A DNA stretch of 12,754 nt from DATKKG01 sp964475215 (GCA_964475215.1 CAYYVT010000032.1:1-12754), one strand, 5' to 3'; shown: positions 7,432-12,754, counted from the first letter of the stretch. The notes: generated by a model not told the origin, from the sequence alone. Numbers and translations: made by a program.

Positions 7432-7727
7432 TACACCCCTAACATCGCTCTAAGAACTTTGCTGTACTCGGTTTCTCCCGCCGTCGCGCCCGGCGTCAGT
7501 ATTTCGTAGATCAATGGAACAGCCTTCTTCTTCCTATAATCTGCGAGCTTCATTCGGATGGCAGACGATAGGTCCGAACCCAACAATACAAGCCCCACGC
7601 CATCCGTCCTGAAAAGGCGATCGACTGCTGAGAGCATTTCAGACGAACTGTCGACCTCCACGCCTTCGACGCCGACGATACGGAAGGCTGTTACGAACGG
7701 TCGCTTCCCCACGGCGACGACCTTCAT
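7431..7727 (-). CDS. atpF: A-type ATP synthase subunit F
   Basis: Subunit F is the small Rossmann-like subunit that binds the D shaft and modulates ATP hydrolysis. The product has 98 residues, the usual size. It starts MKVVAVGKRPFVTAFRIVGV, matching the family's first strand and helix (I-G-x-x-x-x-x-x-GF-x-L-x-G). It ends with a helix (TEYSKVLRAMLGV), as in other F subunits. The family's usual early Asp/Glu-rich turn after the first Gly is KRP here. It is the first gene of the operon, with a TATA box 26 bases upstream, so its mRNA is probably leaderless. The stop codon overlaps the GTG of atpE by one base. Starting the operon with F, with C, I and K absent, differs from the euryarchaeal order. 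Confidence 0.9.
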   Translation of the reverse strand: MKVVAVGKRPFVTAFRIVGVEGVEVDSSSEMLSAVDRLFRTDGVGLVLLGSDLSSAIRMKLADYRKKKAVPLIYEILTPGATAGETEYSKVLRAMLGV

Positions 7728-7750
7728 TGGCTCGAATGCCGGTCATTCCT

Positions 7751-7768
7751 GATTTAAGGATTTTTTCA
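7751..7768 (-). promoter_or_regulatory. Promoter of the ATP synthase operon
   Basis: On the minus strand CCTTAAATC (7751-7759) forms a TATA box about 26-28 bases before the atpF ATG. It is preceded by the A-rich run GAAAAAAT, a plausible TFB recognition element. Transcription would begin at or within a few bases of the ATG. No other convincing promoter is visible inside the operon. Confidence 0.6.
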
Positions 7769-7828
7769 GGGTCGGCCGAGCCATTCCTGCGGGGCTGGGC
7801 GCAGGCCTCTCACCCAGGCCGCCACTCT

Positions 7829-7837
7829 GAAATACTC
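7829..7837 (+). promoter_or_regulatory. Weak TATA-like box of the small membrane protein gene
   Basis: GAAATACTC at 7829-7837 is about 27 bases before the ATG at 7860, the spacing seen at the other leaderless promoters here. The match to a TATA box is weak. There is no SD motif before the ATG. Confidence 0.3.
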
Positions 7838-7859
7838 CAGGACTGTACTCGAAGTCAGG

Positions 7860-8120
7860 ATGAAGTTTACGAAGGTCGTCTGGGGAGCGGCCGCCTCGTT
7901 GGGCATGTTGGCGACCTACCTGCTCTCCTTCGTCTCGACCCCGATGCTGTTCCCGGTGGTTGGCGTTCAGGAGCAGGGCGTCCCAGCACCGGTGCTGTCG
8001 GCGCCGGTATACCCAGGGGCCACCTTGGAGTTGGTTCCTGCAGGCGTCATTGTTGACGTCCTCTTCTGGTTTGTGGTGGCGGCCACGATCCTTTCGGTGG
8101 TGGCCGACCTCAAGAGATAG
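7860..8120 (+). CDS. Small membrane protein with two helices, function unknown
   Basis: The 86-residue product has a hydrophobic segment at about 8-32 (GAAASLGMLATYLLSFV). A 28-residue linker follows, containing QEQGVPAPVLSAPVYPGA. A second helix (GVIVDVLFWFVVAATILSVV) lies at about 62-81, and the short tail ADLKR is charged. I do not recognise the family. It is not the ATPase c ring subunit: the helices lack the Gly-rich packing pattern, and the only acidic residue in helix 2 (Asp66) is near its start, not its middle. The ATG is preferred for its leaderless spacing from a weak TATA box. The gene is divergent from the ATP synthase operon and its last 11 bases overlap the convergent nitroreductase gene. 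Hydrophobic patterning and sensible codon use support a real gene. Confidence 0.65.
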   Translation: MKFTKVVWGAAASLGMLATYLLSFVSTPMLFPVVGVQEQGVPAPVLSAPVYPGATLELVPAGVIVDVLFWFVVAATILSVVADLKR

Positions 8121-8751
8121 GACGAGTTCTTTCGCCGCGCAGTGGCTGTATCCAAGGTCGGCCGAAAGTCTCCGAGAAGATCTGGGCCGTCCTCGGCTTC
8201 CTCCCCCTCTTCAAGGAAGGCGACCGCTTGTCAGGGAGGGGATGGCCTATCGAAATCGTCCCGACCGGTTGGAATGATTCGGGTATGCCAAGGATTTCCC
8301 TGACCGCCTTTGGGTCGGGGGTCCCTGCAAAGGCGGCGGCAAGGCCCCTGTCTTTGGTCGCCAGGAGCACGATCATGCAGCCGGCCCCTATGTCGAAGAA
8401 CCAGTAGGGGACGGGCCAAGCGATCTCCCTGCCATCGGGCTCCAGCTTGTCAGGCTCTCGGTAACGGTCGTGGTAGGCCTGCTCGCTGACACAAGGCACT
8501 ATCAACACCGGGGCACCCGAGATGAACGGGTCGAAGCCTGCCTCCAGGTAACCGGCCTCCCCCTGGGCGTGGGCGATCTTGCTTTTCGTCTCCTTGTCCT
8601 TCACCACAATGAAGCATGAGCCCTGGCTGAAGCCTGCGCTGGGCGCGTGAAGGGCGAGCCCCATGATGGCGTCGATGTCCTGGTCGTCTACGGGCTCTTC
8701 GGAGAAGTGTCTGACCATCCTCCTCTTGCGGACAACGGACTCGAAATCCAA
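8110..8751 (-). CDS. Nitroreductase family flavoprotein
   Basis: The 213-residue protein belongs to the FMN-dependent nitroreductase-like fold, whose members reduce nitro groups, quinones or other acceptors with NAD(P)H. The N-terminal FMN-phosphate motif is VVRKRRMVRHF. The second flavin-contacting block is LHAPSAGFSQG (usually APSxxNxQ, so Asn is replaced). The C-terminal block is VGTISIGHPLPD. The insert between, including the aromatic PVPYWFFDIGAGCMIVLLA, fits the family. The start is TTG at 8751, with no SD motif and no ATG nearby. A start a few codons upstream cannot be excluded because the frame is open there. It lies 43 bases after the unknown-function gene at 8795-10117 and may be co-transcribed with it. 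The substrate is unknown. Confidence 0.9.
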   Translation of the reverse strand: MDFESVVRKRRMVRHFSEEPVDDQDIDAIMGLALHAPSAGFSQGSCFIVVKDKETKSKIAHAQGEAGYLEAGFDPFISGAPVLIVPCVSEQAYHDRYREPDKLEPDGREIAWPVPYWFFDIGAGCMIVLLATKDRGLAAAFAGTPDPKAVREILGIPESFQPVGTISIGHPLPDKRSPSLKRGRKPRTAQIFSETFGRPWIQPLRGERTRPIS

Positions 8752-8794
8752 GGAGTTGACCCAGGCCTGACGATGGCGGGCCTGCAGATAAGAG

Positions 8795-10117
8795 TTAGCC
8801 GGGCTTCATTTCAGGGGATTCCGTCTTGCCTGATGAAGGCACCCACTTCGCCGAATCGTCCGAGGAGGTGACGTTGAAAAGGAGCGCCTCTTTGAGGTCT
8901 GCGGCCCATTCGCTAGCGTCCGCCCCGACTATTCGGCCATAGAACCTGTCCCTGAGGGACCTGAGCTCGGGGAGGTTCTTCGAAGCGAAGACATATTTGA
9001 TGAAGGGAGGCGTCTTCAAGGTGGCCTCGTCAAGGAAGATGGGCCCCTCCCTGAACCCGACGGAGACCAACCCTTCGTTAATCTCTCCCATGGCCGACTT
9101 GGCTACTGCCAACATCTCCTTGGGGGAACTAGTCGGGAACTTCGCCCTTTCAAGCATTCTGAAGAGGTAGGTCGTGTGGCCGGTTACAGAGGCCAAGTCC
9201 GCGACCACCGTGTTCCCACCCTCTTCGACTGACCCTGGGATCGCCACCATGAACCAGACCAAGTTTCCGTGCGAGGTCATTCGGCGCCCGATCGAGTTGA
9301 GCTCTTCGGCCGACAGCTGCCGGACACTGGCATAGTAAGGAGCCAAAGGCGAATCCTTGACCAGCCTTTCGAGGGCGAGCCAGAAGTCATAGGCTCGCTT
9401 CATGACTTCCATCCTGCTCAACGCTCTTCCCTCAGCCATCAACCTCGACAGCTCAAGAAGCCGATCGGAGCCCACGCCCTGGCCGACGTCCTGGAGCCCC
9501 TCGAAGAACCTGCCGTCGAAGTCCCTCCTAGCGATGACGAGCTTCTCGCAGAACGATTGGTATGAAGCTCCAATCCTGAGGAGCTCGACGACGCCCCTGT
9601 CGACGGTCTCGATGTTCATTCGGAGGTTCTGCGCCTGGGCCGACACGAATTTGGCAAACTGCAGTTTGACCGGGGGGCTGTCCATAGGGAGTATCACGAG
9701 CCCCCTATGGGTGACCCTCGCCCTGCAGGGGCCGAAGCTCTGCGAGCCATCACGTCTGACATTGATGTACGTCGCCCTAGTCTCGAAAATGGCGTCGTCG
9801 TCGGCCATCAGCAAGGCCTTCGCCAGCGCGTCTCCCCAGGCGTCCGTCAGCCTCTGAAAGAACTGATTGTAGCCCTGGCCCAGCGACGAGAGGAAGACTA
9901 CGCCGGAAGCGTATGTGACGTGAATCCCGAAGTCAGCCGAATCCACCTTCGCGATCTGCGTGAACGGCAGGAACACGGCCTCGCCTTCGGCTGGCCTGAT
10001 CCTCAGGCCCTCCGACCATATCTCTGCCATGGCCTCCCACCCCTGATGGCCCAAGATGGAAGCTTGGCAGGGAGCTTCGACGAGTTTCTCACCAAACGGG
10101 GAAGGCTGTTGGTCCAT
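8795..10117 (-). CDS. Soluble protein of unknown function with an internal duplication
   Basis: I do not recognise this 440-residue protein. It has no signal peptide and no membrane helix. Two stretches about 102 residues apart share a pattern: S-E-G-L-R-I-R-P (35-42) and H-R-G-L-V-I-L-P (137-144), each followed 35-36 residues later by GVVFLSSLGQGYNQFFQRL (72-90) and GVVELLRIGASYQSFCEKL (175-193). Each unit looks like a strand-rich domain closed by a helix, as in PH/GRAM-like folds; that fold is my inference. Residues about 205-290 are mainly helical. Residues about 290-410 form a mixed domain, and the tail is Ser/Pro/Lys-rich. The ATG at 10117 is chosen: an open stretch of 88 codons upstream is Arg/Pro/Ser-rich, unlike a protein domain, and crosses a TATA box. 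The gene is divergent from the YbjQ gene and may be co-transcribed with the nitroreductase. Confidence 0.8.
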   Translation of the reverse strand: MDQQPSPFGEKLVEAPCQASILGHQGWEAMAEIWSEGLRIRPAEGEAVFLPFTQIAKVDSADFGIHVTYASGVVFLSSLGQGYNQFFQRLTDAWGDALAKALLMADDDAIFETRATYINVRRDGSQSFGPCRARVTHRGLVILPMDSPPVKLQFAKFVSAQAQNLRMNIETVDRGVVELLRIGASYQSFCEKLVIARRDFDGRFFEGLQDVGQGVGSDRLLELSRLMAEGRALSRMEVMKRAYDFWLALERLVKDSPLAPYYASVRQLSAEELNSIGRRMTSHGNLVWFMVAIPGSVEEGGNTVVADLASVTGHTTYLFRMLERAKFPTSSPKEMLAVAKSAMGEINEGLVSVGFREGPIFLDEATLKTPPFIKYVFASKNLPELRSLRDRFYGRIVGADASEWAADLKEALLFNVTSSDDSAKWVPSSGKTESPEMKPG

Positions 10118-10231
10118 TTCTACATCCGAGCTGCCGCACGATTGACGCCGGTGGGGGCGAATCTTGGGCCTTTGAGCGAAAGATGGCTGGACACCAGGCG
10201 TCTCTCTGTTCCACGAAGCCCAACTTGCGCG

Positions 10232-10241
10232 ATATAAGGTG
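10232..10241 (-). promoter_or_regulatory. TATA box of the duplicated-domain protein gene
   Basis: The minus strand reads ACCTTATATCGC, a good archaeal TATA box at 10232-10241. It predicts transcription start near 10210 and so a 5' leader of about 90 bases before the ATG at 10117, unusual among the short or absent leaders of this window. The complement (GATATAAGG) could also serve the plus strand towards the YbjQ gene. Confidence 0.5.
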
Positions 10242-10251
10242 TTTGCCTTTG

Positions 10252-10272
10252 CCATCCATGAAACATGGATGG
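10252..10272. repeat. Perfect 21-bp inverted repeat, candidate operator
   Basis: Two perfect 9-bp arms, CCATCCATG and CATGGATGG, flank the bases AAA. The palindrome ends 11 bases upstream of the minus-strand TATA box at 10232-10241, where an archaeal dimeric regulator could contact TFB or block assembly. It lies in the 291-base divergent region between the duplicated-domain gene and the YbjQ gene, so it could control either one. The rest of that region holds no convincing gene. Confidence 0.5.
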
Positions 10273-10408
10273 AGGTCTCAGCCGATGCACGGGCGGGTGC
10301 CGCTGAAGGCCGCGGCTCGGACGCTCCCCGCGGAGTCCCCCTGGGACCTGAACTCCCATGCAATGCGGAACATCTTGACAATGCTCTAATACGTCAGTGA
10401 CGCCGACC

Positions 10409-10771
10409 ATGGCCGTGACACTCACCTTATACACGACGAACTATGTTCCGGGATGCAGGGTTGACAAGGTCATGGGCCTTGTCTATGGGATAACCGTGAG
10501 ATCGAGAGGTCTCGGCGGCAACATCATCGCCGGACTCAGGACCCTGGGAGGAGGGGAGATACATGAATACACCGAGTTGGCCCACCAAGCGAGGCAACAG
10601 GCCCTAGACAGGCTCTCGCAGCAGGCGGAGTCGATGGGCGCCAACGCGGTCATCAGCGTGATGTTCGACTCGACGGAGATCGGCACCACCATGGACGAGA
10701 TAATCGCCTTCGGCACAGCGGTCGTCGTCTCGCCCGTCCCCGAGGGCCAGCAGCTGGTCAAGCTCAGCTAA
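10409..10771 (+). CDS. YbjQ/UPF0145 family protein
   Basis: The 120-residue protein belongs to the YbjQ (DUF74, UPF0145) family of small soluble oligomeric proteins, sometimes labelled heavy-metal-binding; the true role is unsettled. The whole family pattern is present: GLVYGITVRSRGLGGNIIAG, then GGGEIHEYTELAHQARQQAL, then MGANAVISVMFDSTEI, ending DEIIAFGTAVVV. The length is slightly above the usual 100-110 residues. The ATG at 10409 is chosen because the family pattern begins soon after it. A GTG at 10397 would add four residues. No strong SD motif precedes either, and the nearest T/A-rich stretch (CTCTAATAC at 10384-10392) is too close for a standard TATA box. It is divergent from the gene ending at 8795 and shares the palindrome region with it. 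Confidence 0.93.
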   Translation: MAVTLTLYTTNYVPGCRVDKVMGLVYGITVRSRGLGGNIIAGLRTLGGGEIHEYTELAHQARQQALDRLSQQAESMGANAVISVMFDSTEIGTTMDEIIAFGTAVVVSPVPEGQQLVKLS

Positions 10772-10793
10772 GGACATCCCGGCTTCCAAGTTC

Positions 10794-10837
10794 GTTCCTT
10801 GGGCTCCCGCCTGGAGCTCGCTCGGGAAGGAGGGAAC
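10794..10837. repeat. Interrupted inverted repeat after the YbjQ gene
   Basis: GTTCC (10794-10798) can pair with GGAAC (10833-10837), and inside it TCCCG (10805-10809) with CGGGA (10823-10827). The two short stems may form a 3' structure of the YbjQ transcript. No T-run follows. The 210 bases between the YbjQ and MoaE genes otherwise hold only the MoaE promoter and no convincing gene. Confidence 0.2.
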
Positions 10838-10948
10838 CGATGGCGTGCCTAGGCAGTCTGTTGGAAAGAAGTCTTGATTCCGCCAGGCCCCCTTCCTACG
10901 GCCCAGGTCCGCGACCACACCCTCGCGAAGCATGGTGGAAAGGAGAAC

Positions 10949-10957
10949 CTATATCAG
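10949..10957 (+). promoter_or_regulatory. TATA box of the MoaE gene
   Basis: CTATATCAG at 10949-10957 is centred about 28 bases before the ATG at 10982, with the purine-rich GAAAGGAGAA just upstream as a candidate TFB element. The transcript would be leaderless or nearly so. This excludes the longer reading that starts at 10874. Confidence 0.6.
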
Positions 10958-10981
10958 CGGGTTCGGGAATCATCTGTCTCC

Positions 10982-11440
10982 ATGCCACGAAAAAAGGAAG
11001 GTCTGTCCGAACTTCCGCCTCCGGGAATCTACGACAAAGGTTCCCTGAGCTACGAAGGCCTAATGAAGACCGTCCTCAAGATCTGCGAGGATAGCACGGG
11101 AGCCGTCGCCACTTACATAGGGCGCATGAAGTCTCCCGGGTTCGCTGGCAGAAAGGTCGTCGAGCTACAGTTGGGAGCCGACCGGGACCAGGCGGACAGG
11201 GCCTTTCGTCAGATCTGCGACGAAGTGAAGACGAAGTACGGCCTACAGCTCGCTGTGGTCTATCAATATGACGGGAGCTTCAGGCCTGGCGACGTCCTTG
11301 TGATGGTCCTGGTGGCGGGCAAGGCGCGCCCAGAAACCTTTTCTGCTCTCGAAGAGGTCGTGCGAAGGTTCAAGCCAGAGGGGAAGCTGAGAAAGAAGGA
11401 GATATACGAAGACGGAGAGTCCGGCTGGATAGAGAAGTGA
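10982..11440 (+). CDS. MoaE family protein, molybdopterin synthase large subunit-like
   Basis: MoaE, with the sulfur carrier MoaD, inserts sulfur into precursor Z to make molybdopterin for molybdenum or tungsten cofactors. The 152-residue length equals that of E. coli MoaE (about 150). Family blocks are GAVATYIGRMKSPGFAGRKV, the GSFRPGDVLVMVLVAGKARP region, and the end KKEIYEDGESGWIE. Mapped by spacing on E. coli MoaE, catalytic Lys119 and Lys126 are kept (Lys131, Lys138), as is Arg104 (Arg116). His103 is Ala115, Arg39 is Lys50, and the usual L-x-x-E-x-Y block is LQLGADRD. The enzyme is therefore divergent, and I leave the symbol open. The start follows from a TATA box and normal family length. 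An open extension back to 10874 is rejected. No MoaD gene is adjacent. Confidence 0.88.
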   Translation: MPRKKEGLSELPPPGIYDKGSLSYEGLMKTVLKICEDSTGAVATYIGRMKSPGFAGRKVVELQLGADRDQADRAFRQICDEVKTKYGLQLAVVYQYDGSFRPGDVLVMVLVAGKARPETFSALEEVVRRFKPEGKLRKKEIYEDGESGWIEK

Positions 11441-11471
11441 ATAACTCCTGAGGCATTAGGGCGGAAAGAAC

Positions 11472-12188
11472 CTACTCCGCTTTCATTTCTCGGTAGGATT
11501 CAGTTGCCTCCTTAAGGACGAAGGCAAGGATTACCCCCGTAGCAAGATAATCCACCCACCATAGGCCTAAGAAGTATTCCGCCAAGAGCCCGCCTAGCAA
11601 CGTGACGGACATCAGGAAGCAGGTTATCGATTCGATAGCATCCGTAGACAGGACCAAGCTTCGGGTTTGGTGCCCTATCCCCTTCTTCTGTAGCCATAGA
11701 TACGGCATTATGATTACGGAGCCCACGGCCACGGCGATCCCAAGTGGGGTCCCCTCCGGCCTCATCCCGGTTACATAAGAGAATGCCGCGCCGACTCCGA
11801 TGACCGGTATGAGGGCGAAGAGCAGAAGGCTAGTCGCCAATTCGGACTTCCCTCGATGGGGTTGAGGGGCGTTCGAGTCGTTCCTAAGCCGGTTCAGCGT
11901 AACGAAGCCCGAGATGAGCTCGACGATGCTGTCGCCGCCGAAAGCCAGCAAGGCTAGGCTCCCTGCCATGAGTCCGAACCCTATCGAGCCCACCGCCTCG
12001 ATGGTCATCCAAGCAGAGCTGAGATACTCGATGTTTATCCCCGCCCTCACTCTCTCCTTCCTCCACGTCTGGTGGGTCGCGGCGCAACAGCAGGACGAGC
12101 AGTTCCCGCACTCGTTCGGCAACCTGCAGTCCGCGCATGATGTCTCGGTGCATCCGCATGACGGACATGCCGTAGGCCCAAACGCCAA
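11472..12188 (-). CDS. Cation-efflux-type membrane protein with Cys-rich N-terminus
   Basis: The 238-residue protein resembles cation diffusion facilitators, which export divalent metals in exchange for protons. Residues 1-36 hold ten cysteines (8, 11, 13, 18, 21, 27, 30, 33-35), a likely metal-binding or zinc-ribbon-like module. Six hydrophobic segments follow, at about 56-76, 78-99, 117-140, 148-167, 177-205 and 208-226. Helix 2 carries Asp86 and Glu90 (GGDSIVE), matching the first half of the transport site. Helix 5 carries STDAIESITC, with Glu186 and Cys190 where classical members have His and Asp. The usual cytoplasmic C-terminal domain of about 80-90 residues is absent. The start is TTG at 12188, the first start codon in the frame, about 40 bases after a strong TATA box and without an SD motif. 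The gene is convergent with the MoaE gene. Confidence 0.85.
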   Translation of the reverse strand: MAFGPTACPSCGCTETSCADCRLPNECGNCSSCCCAATHQTWRKERVRAGINIEYLSSAWMTIEAVGSIGFGLMAGSLALLAFGGDSIVELISGFVTLNRLRNDSNAPQPHRGKSELATSLLLFALIPVIGVGAAFSYVTGMRPEGTPLGIAVAVGSVIIMPYLWLQKKGIGHQTRSLVLSTDAIESITCFLMSVTLLGGLLAEYFLGLWWVDYLATGVILAFVLKEATESYREMKAE

Positions 12189-12220
12189 TGGAGAAGCGAT
12201 GACCGGAGCCGCAAGGAGAC

Positions 12221-12234
12221 GTATATAATTTCCT
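12221..12234 (-). promoter_or_regulatory. Strong TATA box of the cation-efflux gene, possibly bidirectional
   Basis: The minus strand reads GGAAATTATATAC, a strong TATA box with a purine-rich GGAGGAAA TFB element upstream. The start would fall near 12200, leaving a leader of about 12-14 bases before the TTG at 12188. Read on the plus strand, GTATATAAT could also direct transcription starting near 12251, just before the ATG at 12257. Confidence 0.6.
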
Positions 12235-12256
12235 CCTACACCCGCTTCCGAGCGGA

Positions 12257-12457
12257 ATGGGCCCGATGGGGCAACGCAGAGCTTCCACCTTCACCGTCTC
12301 TCATGCCGCGGTAATCCCCAAGAAGAGGGCATCGGCTTGGAATCGATTGCTGGCAGGCAAGGGATGCAGGGCTCTTCGGGTGATTGCGCACGGAGTCAAT
12401 CTTGGAGGGACATCTGCAATAAGACACCCCAGCCATCGAAGCTCCGAGGAAGTCTAG
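12257..12457 (+). CDS. Candidate small basic protein, doubtful
   Basis: This open frame of 66 codons fills most of the 320 bases between the cation-efflux gene and the oxidoreductase. Its ATG lies about 32 bases after the centre of a TATA-like box, compatible with a very short leader. The product begins MGPMGQRRASTFTVSHAAV and is rich in Arg, Ala, Ser and Gly, with no motif I recognise and no membrane segment. By my count about 59% of third codon positions are G or C, lower in the second half, which is not convincing for coding. An equally long frame exists on the opposite strand. It may be non-coding leader or spacer DNA. Confidence 0.25.
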   Translation: MGPMGQRRASTFTVSHAAVIPKKRASAWNRLLAGKGCRALRVIAHGVNLGGTSAIRHPSHRSSEEV

Positions 12458-12478
12458 GGATTCATTCTTGAGTCAACT

Positions 12479-12487
12479 CCTTTAGCC
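12479..12487 (+). promoter_or_regulatory. TATA-like box of the LLM-class oxidoreductase gene
   Basis: CCTTTAGCC at 12479-12487 is centred 26 bases before the ATG at 12509, fitting a leaderless start. The box is a modest match. Confidence 0.4.
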
Positions 12488-12508
12488 GGGGAGCCCAGAG
12501 CCAGACCG

Positions 12509-12754
12509 ATGAAGGTCGGAGTCGCCCTGCGCTCGACGGTATTTGGCCCGTCATCAATCGCGAAGATAGTTCCCCTCCTAGAGAGAGCCGGGGTGGATTC
12601 GGTCTGGTTTCCAAGTGGAGGGGATGGATTCGACGCGCTCGACATGTGCGCCATCTCGCTGGGGATGACCCATCGGCTGCGCGCGGGAACTGGAGTGATA
12701 AGGCCTGCCGATTATGATGTTCCGCTGCTGGTTGACCGCGTTCATACTTTGAGC
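12509..12754 (+). CDS. LLM-class flavin/F420-dependent oxidoreductase, N-terminal part
   Basis: The first 82 codons of a luciferase-like monooxygenase-fold protein reach the window edge. The pattern is typical: first strand MKVGVALRS, helix IAKIVPLLERAGVDSVWFPS giving the second strand, then a region DALDMCAISLGMTHRLRAGT and the strand GTGVIRPADYDVPLL. Members use FMN or F420 to oxidise or reduce diverse substrates. In archaea, F420-dependent enzymes such as methylenetetrahydromethanopterin reductase belong here. The N-terminal part does not tell cofactor or substrate. The start is supported by a TATA-like box 26 bases upstream and by family alignment. The gene is cut only by the window edge. 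Confidence 0.88.
   Translation, partial: MKVGVALRSTVFGPSSIAKIVPLLERAGVDSVWFPSGGDGFDALDMCAISLGMTHRLRAGTGVIRPADYDVPLLVDRVHTLS

Noticed and set aside
7804..7823. A small inverted repeat (AGGCCT / AGGCC) in the ATPase divergent region
   Set aside because: A 5-base stem in GC-rich DNA is likely to occur by chance and matches no known element.
7860..8120. The small two-helix protein as ATP synthase ring subunit K/c
   Set aside because: Its helices lack the Gly-rich pattern and the mid-helix carboxylate required in helix 2, and the linker is too long.
10118..10381. An 88-residue N-terminal extension of the duplicated-domain protein
   Set aside because: The stretch is Arg/Pro/Ser-rich like a shadow frame and contains the promoter and the palindrome.
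10961..10972. GGTTCGGGAATC, resembling the T-arm of a tRNA
   Set aside because: No acceptor stem, anticodon arm or D-arm could be found around it, and it lies between the MoaE TATA box and ATG.
10840..11094. An 84-codon plus-strand ORF with a strong SD motif (GGAAGGAGGG) 6 bases before its ATG
   Set aside because: It runs through the MoaE promoter and overlaps the MoaE gene in another frame. Its product is Arg/Pro-rich with no known pattern, so the SD match is probably chance.

Overview
The window is archaeal. It carries subunits F, E, A, B and D of an A-type (archaeal/vacuolar) ATP synthase as one minus-strand run. Most transcription units have an archaeal TATA-like box about 26 bases before the start codon, which implies leaderless mRNAs, while genes inside the operon have Shine-Dalgarno (SD) motifs such as AAGGAG. 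The DNA is GC-rich by eye, and TTG is a frequent start codon. The order E-A-B-D followed by a very small gene recalls the Sulfolobus ATPase operon, so I lean towards a TACK-group archaeon (Thermoproteota, including the former Thaumarchaeota). That placement is an inference; no rRNA or other marker gene is present.

Layout. 74-1552 (+) encodes a multi-pass GT-C-like membrane protein with a Gly/Pro-rich insert near its C-terminus. 1653-2636 (-) is an aldo/keto reductase with its own promoter. 2820-7727 (-) is the ATP synthase operon, transcribed F, E, A, B, D and then a 50-codon charged helical ORF. Subunits C, H, I and the membrane ring K/c are not in the window. 7860-8120 (+) is a small two-helix membrane protein divergent from the operon; its end overlaps the end of a nitroreductase (8110-8751, -). 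8795-10117 (-) is a soluble protein of unknown function with a visible internal duplication. A perfect 21-bp palindrome lies just upstream of its TATA box. 10409-10771 (+) is a YbjQ/UPF0145 family protein, 10982-11440 (+) a divergent MoaE, 11472-12188 (-) a cation-efflux-type protein with a Cys-rich N-terminus, and from 12509 (+) an LLM-class flavin/F420 oxidoreductase runs off the window.

How the genes work together. Only the ATP synthase genes clearly form one machine: the catalytic A3B3 head, the central shaft D/F and the peripheral stalk E. The membrane motor parts must be encoded elsewhere. The remaining genes look like single-gene or two-gene housekeeping and redox units with separate promoters. 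I saw no mobile element, CRISPR array, tRNA or rRNA. The most promising novel points are the unannotated small ORF at the end of the ATPase operon, the duplicated-domain protein with its palindromic operator candidate, and the altered P-loop of subunit A.
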